Shown here: one piece after another, positions 31,142 through 42,500 of the stretch
Position numbering within the stretch: the stretch's first letter is position 1
How the letters are laid out: each line of letters starts with the position of its first letter
From: Adiantum capillus-veneris
Lineage: Eukaryota; Streptophyta; Polypodiopsida; Polypodiales; Pteridaceae
Assembly (NCBI GenBank): GCA_014529385.2
Contig: CM043958.1
Span: forward strand, 139,824,398 to 139,888,397
Length of the DNA: 64,000 nucleotides
Direction: 5' to 3'
Position numbers and translations under genes: made by a program
The notes under the pieces: model-generated
Seen by the model: only the letters and a program-made list of their open reading frames with translations
Databases searched by the model: none
Told to the model about the DNA's origin: nothing

Positions 31142-32915
31142 TGTTAGGGCGGTTACGCCGCTAGCGGAAGCTAAATAGCGAGAACTCAACCAACAACAGA
31201 ATTTGTCAGACGAGGACGGAGCTTGACCCGCAGGCGCATGGAAACAACTAGGTGGGTGTCAAATCACCTACTCGACCTTCTAATGACAATCACTACTAAG
31301 GAAATCAAATCTAAGTTCTAAAATACGCAAGTGACTGAAATCTGTACTACGAACGAATGCTATACGAAACAGGATCTAGAATCATTGAATCGATCTCAAA
31401 CTCAAGGGGAAGTCTATACACTAGGTAAGAACAACACCCTAATGACTTGAACTGCAAAATCAACCTATAACCACTCCGTGCGGTAAACGCGTATGAAGAC
31501 AGGCCGAAAAATACAGGTGATCGAAACTTGACCCCGATGGTACTAATGTGTAGCTCTACTCGTTGTGGTTCTATAGATATGCTGCATGCTCTATTCCGAC
31601 ACACGAGTTGGAAGAAAACTCACACAGAAGCTCGTAGGAACTTACCACACATAGAAGCCGATAGCGCGCACTCTTGGTATCTGTGCGTAGCTCTCGCCGT
31701 TGCTAACACAATGGTGGTGTTGCTTCTCCAATGGCGGCTCCGTAGCTCACGTAGCAAGTAGATAAGACTCTCTCTCTCTCTCAGACACAGTCACGGCACT
31801 CAAAAACTCACTTTGATTAATAATCTGAATCTCCCTTTAGGTTACAAAACTTTGGCTTATATACCTCAGTCTTGGAGGTGAGATCATCTCTAACTAATTA
31901 CATTGGCAAGTGAAATTACTTCGGGATTACAAGCTGGAAACTCAATTGAGTCCCGTTACTTAATGAATGGCTCAATTCAAAATCAATGTCGGAAAGACAT
32001 TTATTACAATCAATGGTTACAAAAATGATGAGTGTGAGCAAAAATGTGGGTGTGATCCTCTGCTGGCTCAACACCAACTTGTAAAGTATTTTGAAATCCA
32101 AAATGATCAGAAACTTGCAAGTCCTTGGTTTTGGCTATCTAGACAAAACTTTTGACTCTGCAATTCTTTGTCAAAATAGTGATTCCCAGTTTAATACTCT
32201 ACAATGTTGATCGGTATAACTGGAGAGTTAATCCCACCAAGCAACTATATATAAGGACTTGATTCCCTATGTGTGCTCTATGCACTGGTTTGAAAAGACA
32301 TTTGGGATCATAGGGTCCCAAGGAATACTCTTGGCTAATTAAAACCTTTGGGCTCCTATATCTCCTTGGAGACTTCATAAGCATATGATGTCTCTATGCT
32401 CAAAGTTGACCCAAAATTCAGTTTTAGACTCTCCTTGATATGCTCTATTCACCCCAAGATCTGCTTTGTGATTCAGACACCCCTGGCAGGTCTATCACCC
32501 CTAATTCAGTCTTAGTTGTTGTCAGCTTCTCTAGGATCAAGATCAAAGATGATCCAAATTGGATGAAACTTGGTCTCTAGGCTTGTTTTGTGGTGTCAAA
32601 CACTCTTGTAAGCTCTAGTGTTAGTCCTTGTCTCTAAAAATGGCCTTCAAACATCATACGCATATGATGTCTTTTGTGTCAGGATGAGGTGAAACTTTCT
32701 CTAGAAGCCCTCCACCACCCAAGCAACTTACAACAACTTTCAAAACTTAATTTCAACCCCTTTTTGTGCTAGATATGATCAATTCAAGCATTCACTTTTC
32801 CTTGATCCATCACTTGGCCTTTACAAGCCCAAAAATGCTGGAAATTCAATGAATTTTTGCCTATTTTCTTCTTAAATGCTCTAGAACACAAGGGTGTGTC
32901 ATACCTATTACGACA
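31142..32915 (-). repeat. 5' LTR of element A (about 1.77 kb)
   Basis: In minus orientation it begins TGTCGTAATAGG (at 32915) and ends CCGCCCTAACA (at 31142), a TG...CA pair, two bases from the PBS. A TATA box (minus-strand TATATAA) lies at 31857-31863, so U3 is at 31.86-32.92 kb and the R/U5 part is to its left. A CT-rich run lies near 31769-31782. U3 contains two degenerate copies of the palindrome. No partner LTR occurs elsewhere in the window, so the outer border rests on the TG rule only. Confidence 0.7.
32370..32672. promoter_or_regulatory. Cluster 3 of the palindrome (2 degenerate sites) in the LTR U3
   Basis: Sites start at 32370 (three substitutions) and 32649 (two substitutions), 279 bp apart. 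Several changes hit the central CpGs. A partial half-site ('acgcgtatgaagac') also lies at about 31487-31500. Their location upstream of the TATA box on the minus strand is compatible with a promoter role. Confidence 0.75.
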
Positions 32916-33039
32916 TTAAGTATTTCACCAAAGTTGACTATGCCAACAAAACCATCAATCAATAAGCAAAAAAAACCCTAGCATACTATCCTCTATGTGA
33001 AGCCTGCGGAGAGGACCACAAAACGCTAGTTTGGCACCA
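32916..33039. other. Flank of element A
   Basis: Short AT-rich flank with no recognised feature. No target-site duplication can be tested because the other end of element A is missing. Confidence 0.4.
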
Positions 33040-33905
33040 TGATGGACAGCTTTAGTGGTGCCTCATCAGGTGGGGGGACCTTTAGGAGGGTCATCTAGAG
33101 GTTCAGTGTGGCACACTTTGCTTGGGAGCAAGTATTGTTGCTAGACTTGCTGGCATCTTCGAGGGATCAGCCTGTGGCATGTAGGACAAGGGTTGCCCTG
33201 ATCCTCATCGTCATCTTATGGTGGTGCAACATCTGGCCTATTTTTGCCTTGGTGGAGGCTATCCCCCCATACTCCTGCTCAAGTAGAAACGGTTGTCCAG
33301 ATCTATTGTTGGTGTGTTGCTTATGGAGCATGGAGTTTGTAGAAGGGTCTCACGATGGTGGCAGCATCGTCGTGACCTGTGGCAACCAATGGATTTCACG
33401 ATGCTGGAGGATTTTCGTGGTCCATCTGGGTGCTGGGTTTTGCTTTGGCAAGGTTCGGTTGGAGTCTGATGTGATGTTTCGCTCAGAGGATCATCTTTAT
33501 TTTGGTCTTGTTGCAAATTGATCCTAATTTTGGTGGTGGCTCTTGTGTGGCCGGTGATGGAGATTTGGCCTCCCGGTAGTGTTTTTTGGCTTGTTGGTTT
33601 GTTGGTCCTGTGTGGGTGGAGGCTTGCCTGGTGGCAGCGGGTGATTTCCCTATGGCAACTCTGCAGGATGCTAGTGTCCTTCCAAATTTGTCGAGGGTGG
33701 CTTCCTGTTCAGCCTGATTATGCTTATGTAAGTGATGTTCTCCTTGTTGGATCTCTCGAGGTGGCTCCCTTGTTAGCCAATGTATTTTGTGTCAAGATAT
33801 GTTATGGTGATGCCATGGCTCGTATTGAGCATGGCTAATGGTTGTAGTTTTTTGTTTTTTGTTAATTTATCTACCACTCACTATTGTGAGTATTGAATAA
33901 AAAGA
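33040..33905 (+). mobile_element. LINE 3'-end fragment
   Basis: The last 70 bases read 'tagttttttgttttttgtt', then 'ccactcactattgtgagt', then 'attgaataaaa' and an A-rich tail. A small hairpin followed by 'gaataaaa' is the usual 3' end of plant L1-type LINEs. The frames upstream (33108-33521, 33518-33838) are rich in W, C, V and L and look like GT-rich LINE 3' UTR rather than protein. The same tail appears at about 47.98-48.03 kb. Confidence 0.5.
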
Positions 33906-34119
33906 AAGCAACAAAAACCAATCATCAAGAAAAGCACCAAGCCATTAACACCAATGATGATCAAGCACATGGAAACAATGACAACTATAGAGGAAAAATA
34001 CAAGTTGCAAATCTGTGGGCATGAGAAAATTCTCCAATAAACCAATCAAAAGTCTTGTGAGTATATGTGTAGCTTCAATTTGTGTGTCGCCTTCTTTGTG
34101 TAGGGGAGGAGTGTGCTCA

Positions 34120-34125
34120 TCAACC

Positions 34126-34169
<44 letters not shown>

Positions 34170-34262
34170 TTTTTGGGGGGGTGGAGAGGGGGGGGGGGGG
34201 TGGGGGGGGGGTGGGTGGGAGGGGGGGGGTGGTGGGGGGGGGGGGGGGGGGGAGAGGGGGTA
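34120..34262 (+). repeat. (GT)n followed by an unusually long G-rich run
   Basis: (GT)n at about 34130-34166 leads into an 85-base stretch at about 34174-34258. It is made of runs of 3 to 13 guanines separated by single T, A or short spacers. Such a tract can form G-quadruplexes. Assembly or polymerase error is also likely in such sequence. Confidence 0.85.
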
Positions 34263-34686
34263 TTGTGAGTCCCCCCACCTAGTTGTATGTGTTTAAAGAG
34301 GAGGTTTTTGTGTGTACACACATTGTGCTAGGGGAGGCAATTGTGTGCCTCGCCTTGTGTGTTTTGAAGGGTGATAGTCTTGAAGGGTGATAGTCTGTGT
34401 GAGTGCTACAACAGTCTACAAAAACCCACAAGGAGAAGACTGTTGGGTGTGGGTTTTGTTGGAGCTTTAACATTCGTGAACCATATCTCCATGTCATCAC
34501 TCTATGTGTCAAGCGATGTAAACAAACCATGTGATAGTCCATGTGTGAGATAAAGCCTAGCCATCAATTCTATGTGGAGATCCTATTTAGCACTACTTGA
34601 GAGCATGCTTTGTGCACATTTTCTATCATGCGATAATCTAAGTCTACTTTGTGCATCATTTGTGCTGCTCTTAATTAAAGTATTAA

Positions 34687-34814
34687 TCTATACATAAATA
34701 ATGGGGGGATTCCGGGTCTCCCCTCCTTGCCACACGTCAACACCTCCTTCAACCAGCATGTGTTCCTTGCAACTCCGGCGAGACACTGAACAACGCACAC
34801 GCAATGCGAAGGGT

Positions 34815-34852
<38 letters not shown>

Positions 34853-34875
34853 TCGAAGGCCGTTGGCCACACTAG
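34687..34875 (+). mobile_element. Mini-Helitron carrying (GA)n, 189 bp
   Basis: It starts TCTATACATAAATAATGGGG followed by 'gattccgg'. It ends with hairpin GGCC-GTT-GGCC, then 'acaCTAG' followed by T. A TC start, a GC-rich hairpin about 10 bases before CTRR, and no terminal inverted repeats are the Helitron hallmarks. A (GA)n run sits just before the hairpin. It cannot encode anything and would be moved in trans by an autonomous Helitron (Rep/helicase protein). Related copies lie at 61865-62061 and 63567-63820 on the other strand. Confidence 0.72.
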
Positions 34876-35328
34876 TTTAGGAAAAAAATCATATTGTTTC
34901 TGCCATACAATATTTGAAAAGAACATTTTTCTAGAGATATTAGAAAAATTGTTATAAATTCTACATTTCGTTTCAAAAGCTATGATTACACAATAACAGT
35001 TGGAATTTTTGTAAACCGTGAGTTTATAGATTGGTAGAAACCAAAAGCAAGTGCATTGTAACTATTTTAGAGGTAATTTGCAACCTCGCTTAAGCATTTC
35101 CCCTATCATGTAGTACTCAATCAAGTTAACCATATGTGTAATATTCATCAAAATTCGAACCTCGTGTCTTAGTTCCATGCAATGGATCCTTGTCACTATT
35201 CCTCAAAGTAGCTTGCGCGAGACCCCTCGGTAGGCGGGTCTGGCTCGCTCTTACTATGACACAAATTAAACTAATTTAATGATACTTGTTTACATGATGT
35301 CAAATGTCTATTTATTCCACTCCATGTT

Positions 35329-35330
<2 letters not shown>

Positions 35331-35380
<50 letters not shown>
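35331..35380. repeat. (GA)n microsatellite
   Basis: Uninterrupted GA dinucleotide run of about 50 bp. Confidence 0.97.
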
Positions 35381-35383
<3 letters not shown>

Positions 35384-35649
35384 GAGAAAGAAGATTATTG
35401 TGCGAGTTATTGTGCATTTTCACTTATGCTTGCAAACATTTCATACGGATTTTCCTTTCTCTCTCTACCATGCCCATTGCTATCCCCATTCAACAGGTAA
35501 CATTCTGGAACATGTGTACAACTTTTGCAAAGTCCAAACTCGATATCCTCCAGCAGCAACCCAGTTTACAACTTGCTTCACATGGATCATGAACATGGAC
35601 CCAAAAGTGTGTGCACGTGTTTATAGTCATTACTTGCTGCGTTTAGTGG

Positions 35650-35656
35650 CACTCAC

Positions 35657-35751
<95 letters not shown>

Positions 35752-35824
35752 CGCTCGCTATTTGATTTAGTTTCTTCCACGTGGCTCGGGAGGGTGCCGG
35801 AATCCCTCCCCCTAGTCTATAAGA
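35650..35824 (-). mobile_element. Possible mini-Helitron enclosing a (GT)n run
   Basis: The minus strand begins near 35824 with 'TCTTATAGACTAGGGGGAGG' followed by 'gattccggc', the same 5' block as the other mini-Helitrons. Inside is (AC)n (plus-strand (GT)n at 35661-35751). The 3' end is unclear: 'gtgccaCTAA' near 35650 fits CTRR but lacks a good hairpin. Confidence 0.35.
35661..35751. repeat. (GT)n microsatellite, about 90 bp
   Basis: About 45 uninterrupted GT units. Confidence 0.97.
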
Positions 35825-36049
35825 AGGCTGAGTGCAAGCAGACTCCTAAAGCACCCCACTCGTGTAAAGAGCTCTCTACCGGCCACATGCCTTCTAGGTT
35901 GCTGTAGTGTTTTCTCTTTACGGTAAGACGTCATAAACGAAGAACACATACCATTGGTTCCTTTACAAACAAAACCTTCCACTTTAACTAACTCTGGAGG
36001 GGTGTTGGTCTTAAAATGGAAAACCAATCATACGAGCTACATATAATGT

Positions 36050-37440
36050 TCTTGAAAAGACCACCACTGGCACAAAGAGACCCGCCTATACCTTTCATCG
36101 TTTAAACAAACCGAAAAATTACTAAGTGTAGTAGATAAAATTCCATTGCGTCCCAAGTTTGCAATTGAACAAAGACCACCACTGTCACAAAGAGACTCGC
36201 CTATACCTTTCATCGTTCAAACAAACCGACAAATTACTAAGTGCAGTAGATAAAATTACATTGCAGTCCCAAGTTTGCAATTGAACAAAACTTGGAATGA
36301 CCCAAAGAGATCTCTACATCAAAAAAGCATGAATTACATATGTGTGACAGATCTTGTGGAAACACTTAGCTCGCTCTTACCACCAATACATGTATATGTG
36401 TGTGTGAGGGCTGTGACAATTGCCGACATGCATCTTTGCAGATAACTTTCTGGGTATCCGCCATGTTGTCGATATGCAAGCGAAAGTGGTTGCATCTCCG
36501 AAGAATAGGGGAAACCCCATGCTTGCCACCCCTGCTTCCATTCCGTGGACCTCCCCAAGTTGTGGATATCACGGAAATAGGTGCATTTCAAGAGATGACA
36601 TCCCCAACAGGAAGTTCCTCAAACACTTTGTGTGCTTTATGAAGTGCATCACATTTGGCATACATGACAACCTAGGCACCCACAAAGCGACAAACAATCT
36701 CCCTCCTCAACCTTGTTGGCAAACAAAACCTTCCACTTTAACTAACTCTGGAGGGGTGTTGGTCTCAAAATGGAAAACCAATCATACGGGCTACATATAA
36801 TGTTCTTGAAAAGACCACCACTGGCACAAAGAGACCCGCCTATACCTTTCATCGTTCAAACAAACCGACAAATTACTAAGTGCAGTAGATAAAATTCCAT
36901 TGCAGTCCCAAGTTTGCAATTGAACAAAACTTGGAATGACCCAAAGAGATCTCTACATCAAAAAAACATGAATTACATATGTGTGACAGATCTTGTGGAA
37001 ACACTTAGCTCGCTCTTACCACCACTGAGTACATGTATGTGTGTGTGTGTGACGGCTATAACAATTGCTGACATTCGTCTTTGCAGATAACTTTTTGGGT
37101 ATCCGTCATGTTGTCGGTATGCAAGCGAAAGTGGTTGCATCTCCAAGGAATAGGGGAAACCCCATGCTTGCCACCTCTGCTTCCATTCCGTGGACCTCCC
37201 CAAGTTGTGGATATCCCCGCAATAGGTGCATTTCAAGAGATGACATCCCCAACAGGAAGCTCCTCAAATACTTTGTGTGCTTTATGAAGTGCATCACATT
37301 TGGCATACATGACGACCAAGGCAGCCACAAAGCGACAAACAATCTCCCTCCTCGACCTTGTTGGACATATCCTGCAATCAATGCACTCCATGAGACAACA
37401 TTGCATCTAGAGACAAACCCTCAATTTGCATCCACTGAAA
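36050..37440 (-). pseudogene. Pentatricopeptide repeat (PPR) pseudogene, duplicated in tandem
   Basis: On the minus strand, shifting frames read 'RCNVVSWSALIAGYVQQGRG' near 37420-37360. They then read 'VVMYAKCDALHKAHKVFEEL' followed by 'PVGDVIS' and 'NAPI', and 'DATTFACI'. These are consecutive PPR motifs of the organelle RNA-binding PPR family, with stops where tryptophan would be expected. The unit occurs twice, about 36.40-36.71 and 37.04-37.36 kb, inside a larger duplication of about 0.65 kb. The shared flank starts 'gaccaccactggcac' at 36058 and 36809. The duplication postdates much of the decay, since both copies share lesions. No frame is intact. Confidence 0.72.
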
Positions 37441-37917
37441 ATAGCCCAAGGTGTGGATGAGACACCCTCGATTCGCATCCACTGAAAACAACCCAAAGCT
37501 CGTTGTCCATTCGTTCCAAGGTTCAATCCCTCATCTTGAGCGTTTGGCAACTAGTGGCGAGTGTACTCTTGTCTAATAAGGCATATGTAGGATTGCTGCC
37601 TACAATTGTACCACTTTGAAATAAAAAATTTCTTGGAAGAGGAAAAGGAAAAAACCTCCTCAAATTATGGGAAAAATAGTGTAAAATTAGTAAAACTTTA
37701 CTCTATTTTTCAATATTTCGTCTTGGTAATCCATAAATAGGAGTTGTGTATGGTTGTGAAAATGATTTTTTCTGAACACTGCTACTCACTACTCACCGCC
37801 TTACCTTTTGCCTCCTGCCTTCATCCCCCCCTTTCTATGCTATGTAGTGGCCAGCCCTGCGCCAATTAGTACTTCTGCGTCTTCTTTTAATCCTCCCCTT
37901 TCTAAGTTGCCCATTGC

Positions 37918-38037
37918 CGAACCCTGCGCCTAGTGCATGATCAAGGTTTTGAGCCCTTGTATATTCTGCTACATGATCGAACCCTGCGCCTAGTGCATGA
38001 TCAAGGTTTTGAGCCCTTGTATATTCTACTACATGAT
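37918..38037. repeat. 60-bp tandem duplication
   Basis: The unit starting 'gaaccctgcgcctagtgcat' at 37919 is repeated at 37979 with a single visible difference (g/a in 'attctgctac'). Confidence 0.9.
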
Positions 38038-38066
38038 CAAACCCATGTATGCCCGCGTACATGTTG

Positions 38067-38070
<4 letters not shown>

Positions 38071-38155
<85 letters not shown>

Positions 38156-38292
38156 CACTTGTGCCTATTCGGCCTCAAATTTCAATGCTTAAATCTAGAC
38201 ACAGAGAAAGTCGCCAGCAAAGAAGTCGGATAGATCTTTAAGGTCTCTTGAGATAGTTTCCTACGACATTAAAATTCTCTTCTTCTTCTTCT

Positions 38293-38339
<47 letters not shown>

Positions 38340-38629
38340 ACTCACTCAGAGAGAGAGAGAGAGAGAACTTAGAAGACTTTTCAGTAGAGTCTCCAAAAGA
38401 GTAAATCTTTTAAGTTCTTGAGTTAAAAGGTTAAAGGGAGTAAAGAGAGAAAAAGAGAGAGATTGATAATGGGCCTGCAGGTTGTGCGTCCGTGCTCTCA
38501 CCTTGTCGCTCATGTGTGTGCCTGCCTGGCTAGGCTCAAGACCAAAGGTTGAGCACGTAGGCCAGCATGTTCAGTGAGGCACAAGTCGCCAAGGCAACAG
38601 GGTAGATACATCGTCTCTCTCTCTCTCTC

Positions 38630-38673
<44 letters not shown>

Positions 38674-38909
38674 TCTCTCTCTCCTCACTCGATGCGTTGA
38701 GGCAGCGCCACTATGGACAGCAAGGCAAAGAGGGGGGGTGGGGCATGCTATGGTGGCACTTTCTCAAGGAGGGAGGTGGGGGTTCTGGGGTCCCGGGGAT
38801 ACTGTGGCAAACCCACACAAAGCAGGGCACATTCTCTCTCTCTTTTGAATGCAGCAAAGGCCGCTGTGTGTCAGACACCTGGACACTGTGAGTCATGGAC
38901 TCAGATTCA

Positions 38910-38954
<45 letters not shown>

Positions 38955-38955
38955 G
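38071..38955. repeat. Cluster of compound microsatellites
   Basis: (TC)n(AC)n at about 38070-38154, (CTT)n(CT)n at about 38279-38335 with (GA)n to 38366, (CT)n at about 38612-38685, and (GA)n at about 38915-38951. The DNA between them (38,370-38,610 and 38,690-38,910) has no recognisable gene. Confidence 0.93.
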
Positions 38956-39507
38956 AAATAGATCGGCGTTGTGATCCCATTCGCATGAACACATTGGCTT
39001 GCCTCTACTTGCATCCATAGCCACATTTCCACCTCTTCTAACATCGATAACCTTTGACTGCACCTAAAAGACATTCAACAACTTGGTATTTTATTGATGG
39101 GGTGATCACACAAAAACAACGAAACAAACATGTAGGGTGGGTTTTTTTTTTTTTTTTTTGAGGCCGGAGAAGGGGGGGGGGGGGGGTTGTTTGTTTGCAA
39201 AGGGTTGAGAGAAATTCCAACATCTATCACAAAGAACCAAAATAGCAAATTTGATCAGAAAAATCTCATCTCTACATACGCACTTGTGAAGTGGGTTGTG
39301 AAGTATTATGCAACATCAGCAACATCATTATGCTATGTGATGGGCACCTATATGTGGACACCATGAAACATTAAAACAAGTGCCGTCAAAGGGGGATCAA
39401 AGCAACATGGAATCCTCCAAAGAAAACAACTGTAGCCATGCCAACGTTTCTACGACCCCTTCCCGAACCCCTAAGGGTGGCTTTAAGACTAAACCCCGTC
39501 GACGCAG
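38956..39507. other. Spacer with poly(T)/poly(G) run
   Basis: Contains T18 followed by a G-rich run at about 39142-39187. The rest shows no feature until LINE coding begins near 39.5 kb. Bases 39360-39507 may be the LINE 5' UTR. Confidence 0.5.
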
Positions 39508-42500
39508 ATGAAGATTACATCGTGGAATGTCAAAGGTCTTTCTTTGACCACCAAGGTCAAACAAGTGAAGGCTTGGGCAGCGGAACACCCCTCAGACATC
39601 CTTACTCTCCAAGAAGTGAAGATTAATGGCCTCGACCTCCTCAAAACGTTAATGCAAATCTCCTCTAAGCACCAATGGTTGGTTTTCAACCACGACAGAG
39701 GTTCAAGGGGTTTTCCCTTGGGCTACCTCTCCAGTGGAATATGGCTGATCTTGATCTCCAGGCGGGGGATAATTGTTGCTCCATCAATGCCCCAGACCCC
39801 CTCCATTGCAGGATTACAAGTGTGTATGCAACAGGTTCGCTTTCCAAGCGTACGGCTATCTGGGACGCTTTATTAGGGATCCCTAGTCCTCTTTATTAGG
39901 GATCCCTAGTCCTCGTATTCCATAGGAGATATCAATATGCTAGAGGATTTGGAAGACAAATTCAGGACTCTTGGCCAAATAGTTCATGGTAAGGAAAAAA
40001 GGGTATGGGAAAGGATTCTCACTAGCTGAATGACACAGGGCTTCTAGGTGAGTTTACTTGGCAAAATTACTCAAGGGGGGATGTATGTCTCTTCAAAAAT
40101 TGCAGTCTCTTTCAATAGAGTGAAAGCCTCCCCCTGCATTACCACTTGTATCTCTGACCATTACCCCTTGGTTGGTACCCTTGATGACAAGTGTAATAAA
40201 CTCAAAATCATTGGTTTCATACAGATTCATCTCTCTTTAACCTCCCTGTTGTCCATCAAGTAGTAAAAAAAATTGGATGCAGGATTCCACCCTAACTCCA
40301 CTCCCTTTATTTAAGAAAACCAAGCAATGTCTTATTGATTTCAGGAAGAAGGTCACCCCGGAACACAGGGCTACTAAGTACAAATTATCTAAGGCTCTCA
40401 AGAAAACCCAGCAATGTCTTATTGATTTCAGGAAGAAGGTCACCCCGGAACATAGAGCTACTAAGTACATATTATTGGCCTCCTTGGAGGCAGAGTCCCC
40501 CCCCATCCAATTAGTACTAAATTAATGGTATCAAAAAATCCTTGAATGCGGAAGAGATTATTGAAAGTCACCAGATTCAATACTTCTTTCGTCAGTGGTG
40601 GGTAGGCAAAGTTGACCAGCCCTCTAGGGAAATGTTTAAAGTTCTCAAGAAAAAATGTATAAGAGACCACATTCCTTTGTTGTCCTCCTAGGAGAGACAA
40701 GCTACCTCACAAGCAGATAACCTTCTCCTTGCTACAGATCACTTCCAACAACTCTTTAGCAAAAACTGAAGTAGAGGAGGAAATCTTTAGAGCCCACAAA
40801 AAGGTCATCCCAGAGGACTCTAAAACCCTAGCTGACTCCTCTCTCTCAGCCGATAGTTTAGATAGAGCCATCTTGTCCTTGATAAGGAACAAAACTCTAG
40901 GCATTGATGGTTTGCCCTCTGCATTCTCTCAGGTCTTCAAAGACACTTTTATACCCTTTCTCCTTTTGTTCTAAGAGAAATCCATTCAGTAGGAAGCTCT
41001 TCCCAAAACTAAATACTCAGGGATTATCAATCTTCTCCATAAAAGAGGCCCCAAGGAGGAGCTCTCTAACTGGAGGCCTCTTACTATTCTAACCGCTGCA
41101 TACAAAATCTTTGCTAAAGCTATTGCTCTCAGAATCTCACATCTCCTCGTGCGATGGATTAACACAGAACAAAAGGGTTTCATTAAAGGTAGACGGATTC
41201 TTGAAGTTGTTATAGAAATTTGGGAAGGAATTGATTATGCTTAGGAATTGGGATAGGGCTTTATTTTAATAAAAATTGACTACAACAAGGCTTATGAACG
41301 CATTGAATGGCCCTTTCTCCTTAGATCCCTTTTTGCCATGGAATTTGGCCCCAATCTTGTTTTGTATGTTAAAACCCTGCTGGGTAATTCTAATGCTAGA
41401 GTATGCATTATTGGTGCTCTTTCTGACCCCTTTGACTTGCAGAAGACTGTCAAACAGGGTGCACTCTTGCACACCTGTTTTTTGATATTTCATTAGATGG
41501 GTTCAATTTCTTAGTCAATCAAAGAATGGCGGAGGGTTCAATTAGAGAGATTGGCCTCCCCAATGGAAAGAAGATGTATCTTTCTCTATTTGTAGATGAT
41601 ACCAACTCACTCCTCCACAATGACAGCCAATCTCTCCAACACTTTTGGGCAGCACAAAGTTTATGCCTGGCTTCAGGTTCTATTGTTGATCACACCAAAC
41701 AGGTTTTAAATCTTCATCCAGCCCCCCACAACTCCTTGTTGACCAAGGGTGTGCTCAGATTGCTAAAGGTAAGGTTTTTAGGTTATTGGGCATCCCCATG
41801 GCCTTCCAGGTCAATCTCAATCAGAGGTGGGAATGGGTCCTCAATCTCTTTCGTAAAAAGCTTCAGAGGTGGAGTGGTCTGCAAGCTTCTTTAGCTGGGA
41901 GAATCATTTGCATCAATCATTTCATCACAGTTTATATGATTTTCTTTCTTTCTTGTTGGAGGCCTCTTGACTCTCATCTTAAGGATATAACTAAAGTATA
42001 GGAAATTTTAATGGTCTTGAGACCCCCATGGAAATAAAGCACCCAAGTTAAATGGGAGTTGGTTACACTTCCAATAGGGCTTGGCGGTTTGGGCAGTGTC
42101 AACATACAGGTAAAAGCACACCTTATGGTCCTAAAACTCATGGTACGAGCTCTAGAGCATGCCTCTGAGCCTTGGGCTGTCTTACTTCTCAAAAATTGCA
42201 ATTCCTTCCACCTAGAGTGGCTTAAGGCATCTACCCCTCTTCGAGTTTCAACCATTTTCTTTGGGTCTAAAAAAGTAAAAGGCAAAGGCTCTGATCTATT
42301 TCTCTCCATGTGGAAGGTCTAGAACACATATAGGCATCTCTTAGAAATCAACTTCAACTCCAAATATTGGGGTAACATCATCTCTAATGACTCTCCCTGG
42401 TGGCCCCTTCACTATGCAGAGCAGATCTCTCCAAACAACAACCTGAAGGCCGTCAAACTTTCCAAACAGGATTAGATCTCTGTAATTCCATCGAGGCCAG

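Noticed and set aside
31142-31200. Similarity of the LTR end (TGTTAGGGCGG) to the chromovirus LTR start (TGTTAGGAGCGG) at 3362
   Set aside because: Only the first dozen bases are alike; the following sequence is unrelated, so they are not the same LTR.
33108-33838. 137- and 106-aa hydrophobic ORFs as membrane proteins
   Set aside because: GT-rich LINE 3'-UTR-like sequence ending in a LINE tail; the hydrophobicity follows from base composition.
34015-34321. Cys/Val- and Gly- or Pro/His/Thr-rich ORFs
   Set aside because: They are translations of the (GT)n and G-run; not genes.
35304-35907. ORFs rich in RE and CV dipeptides
   Set aside because: They are produced by (GA)n and (GT)n runs.
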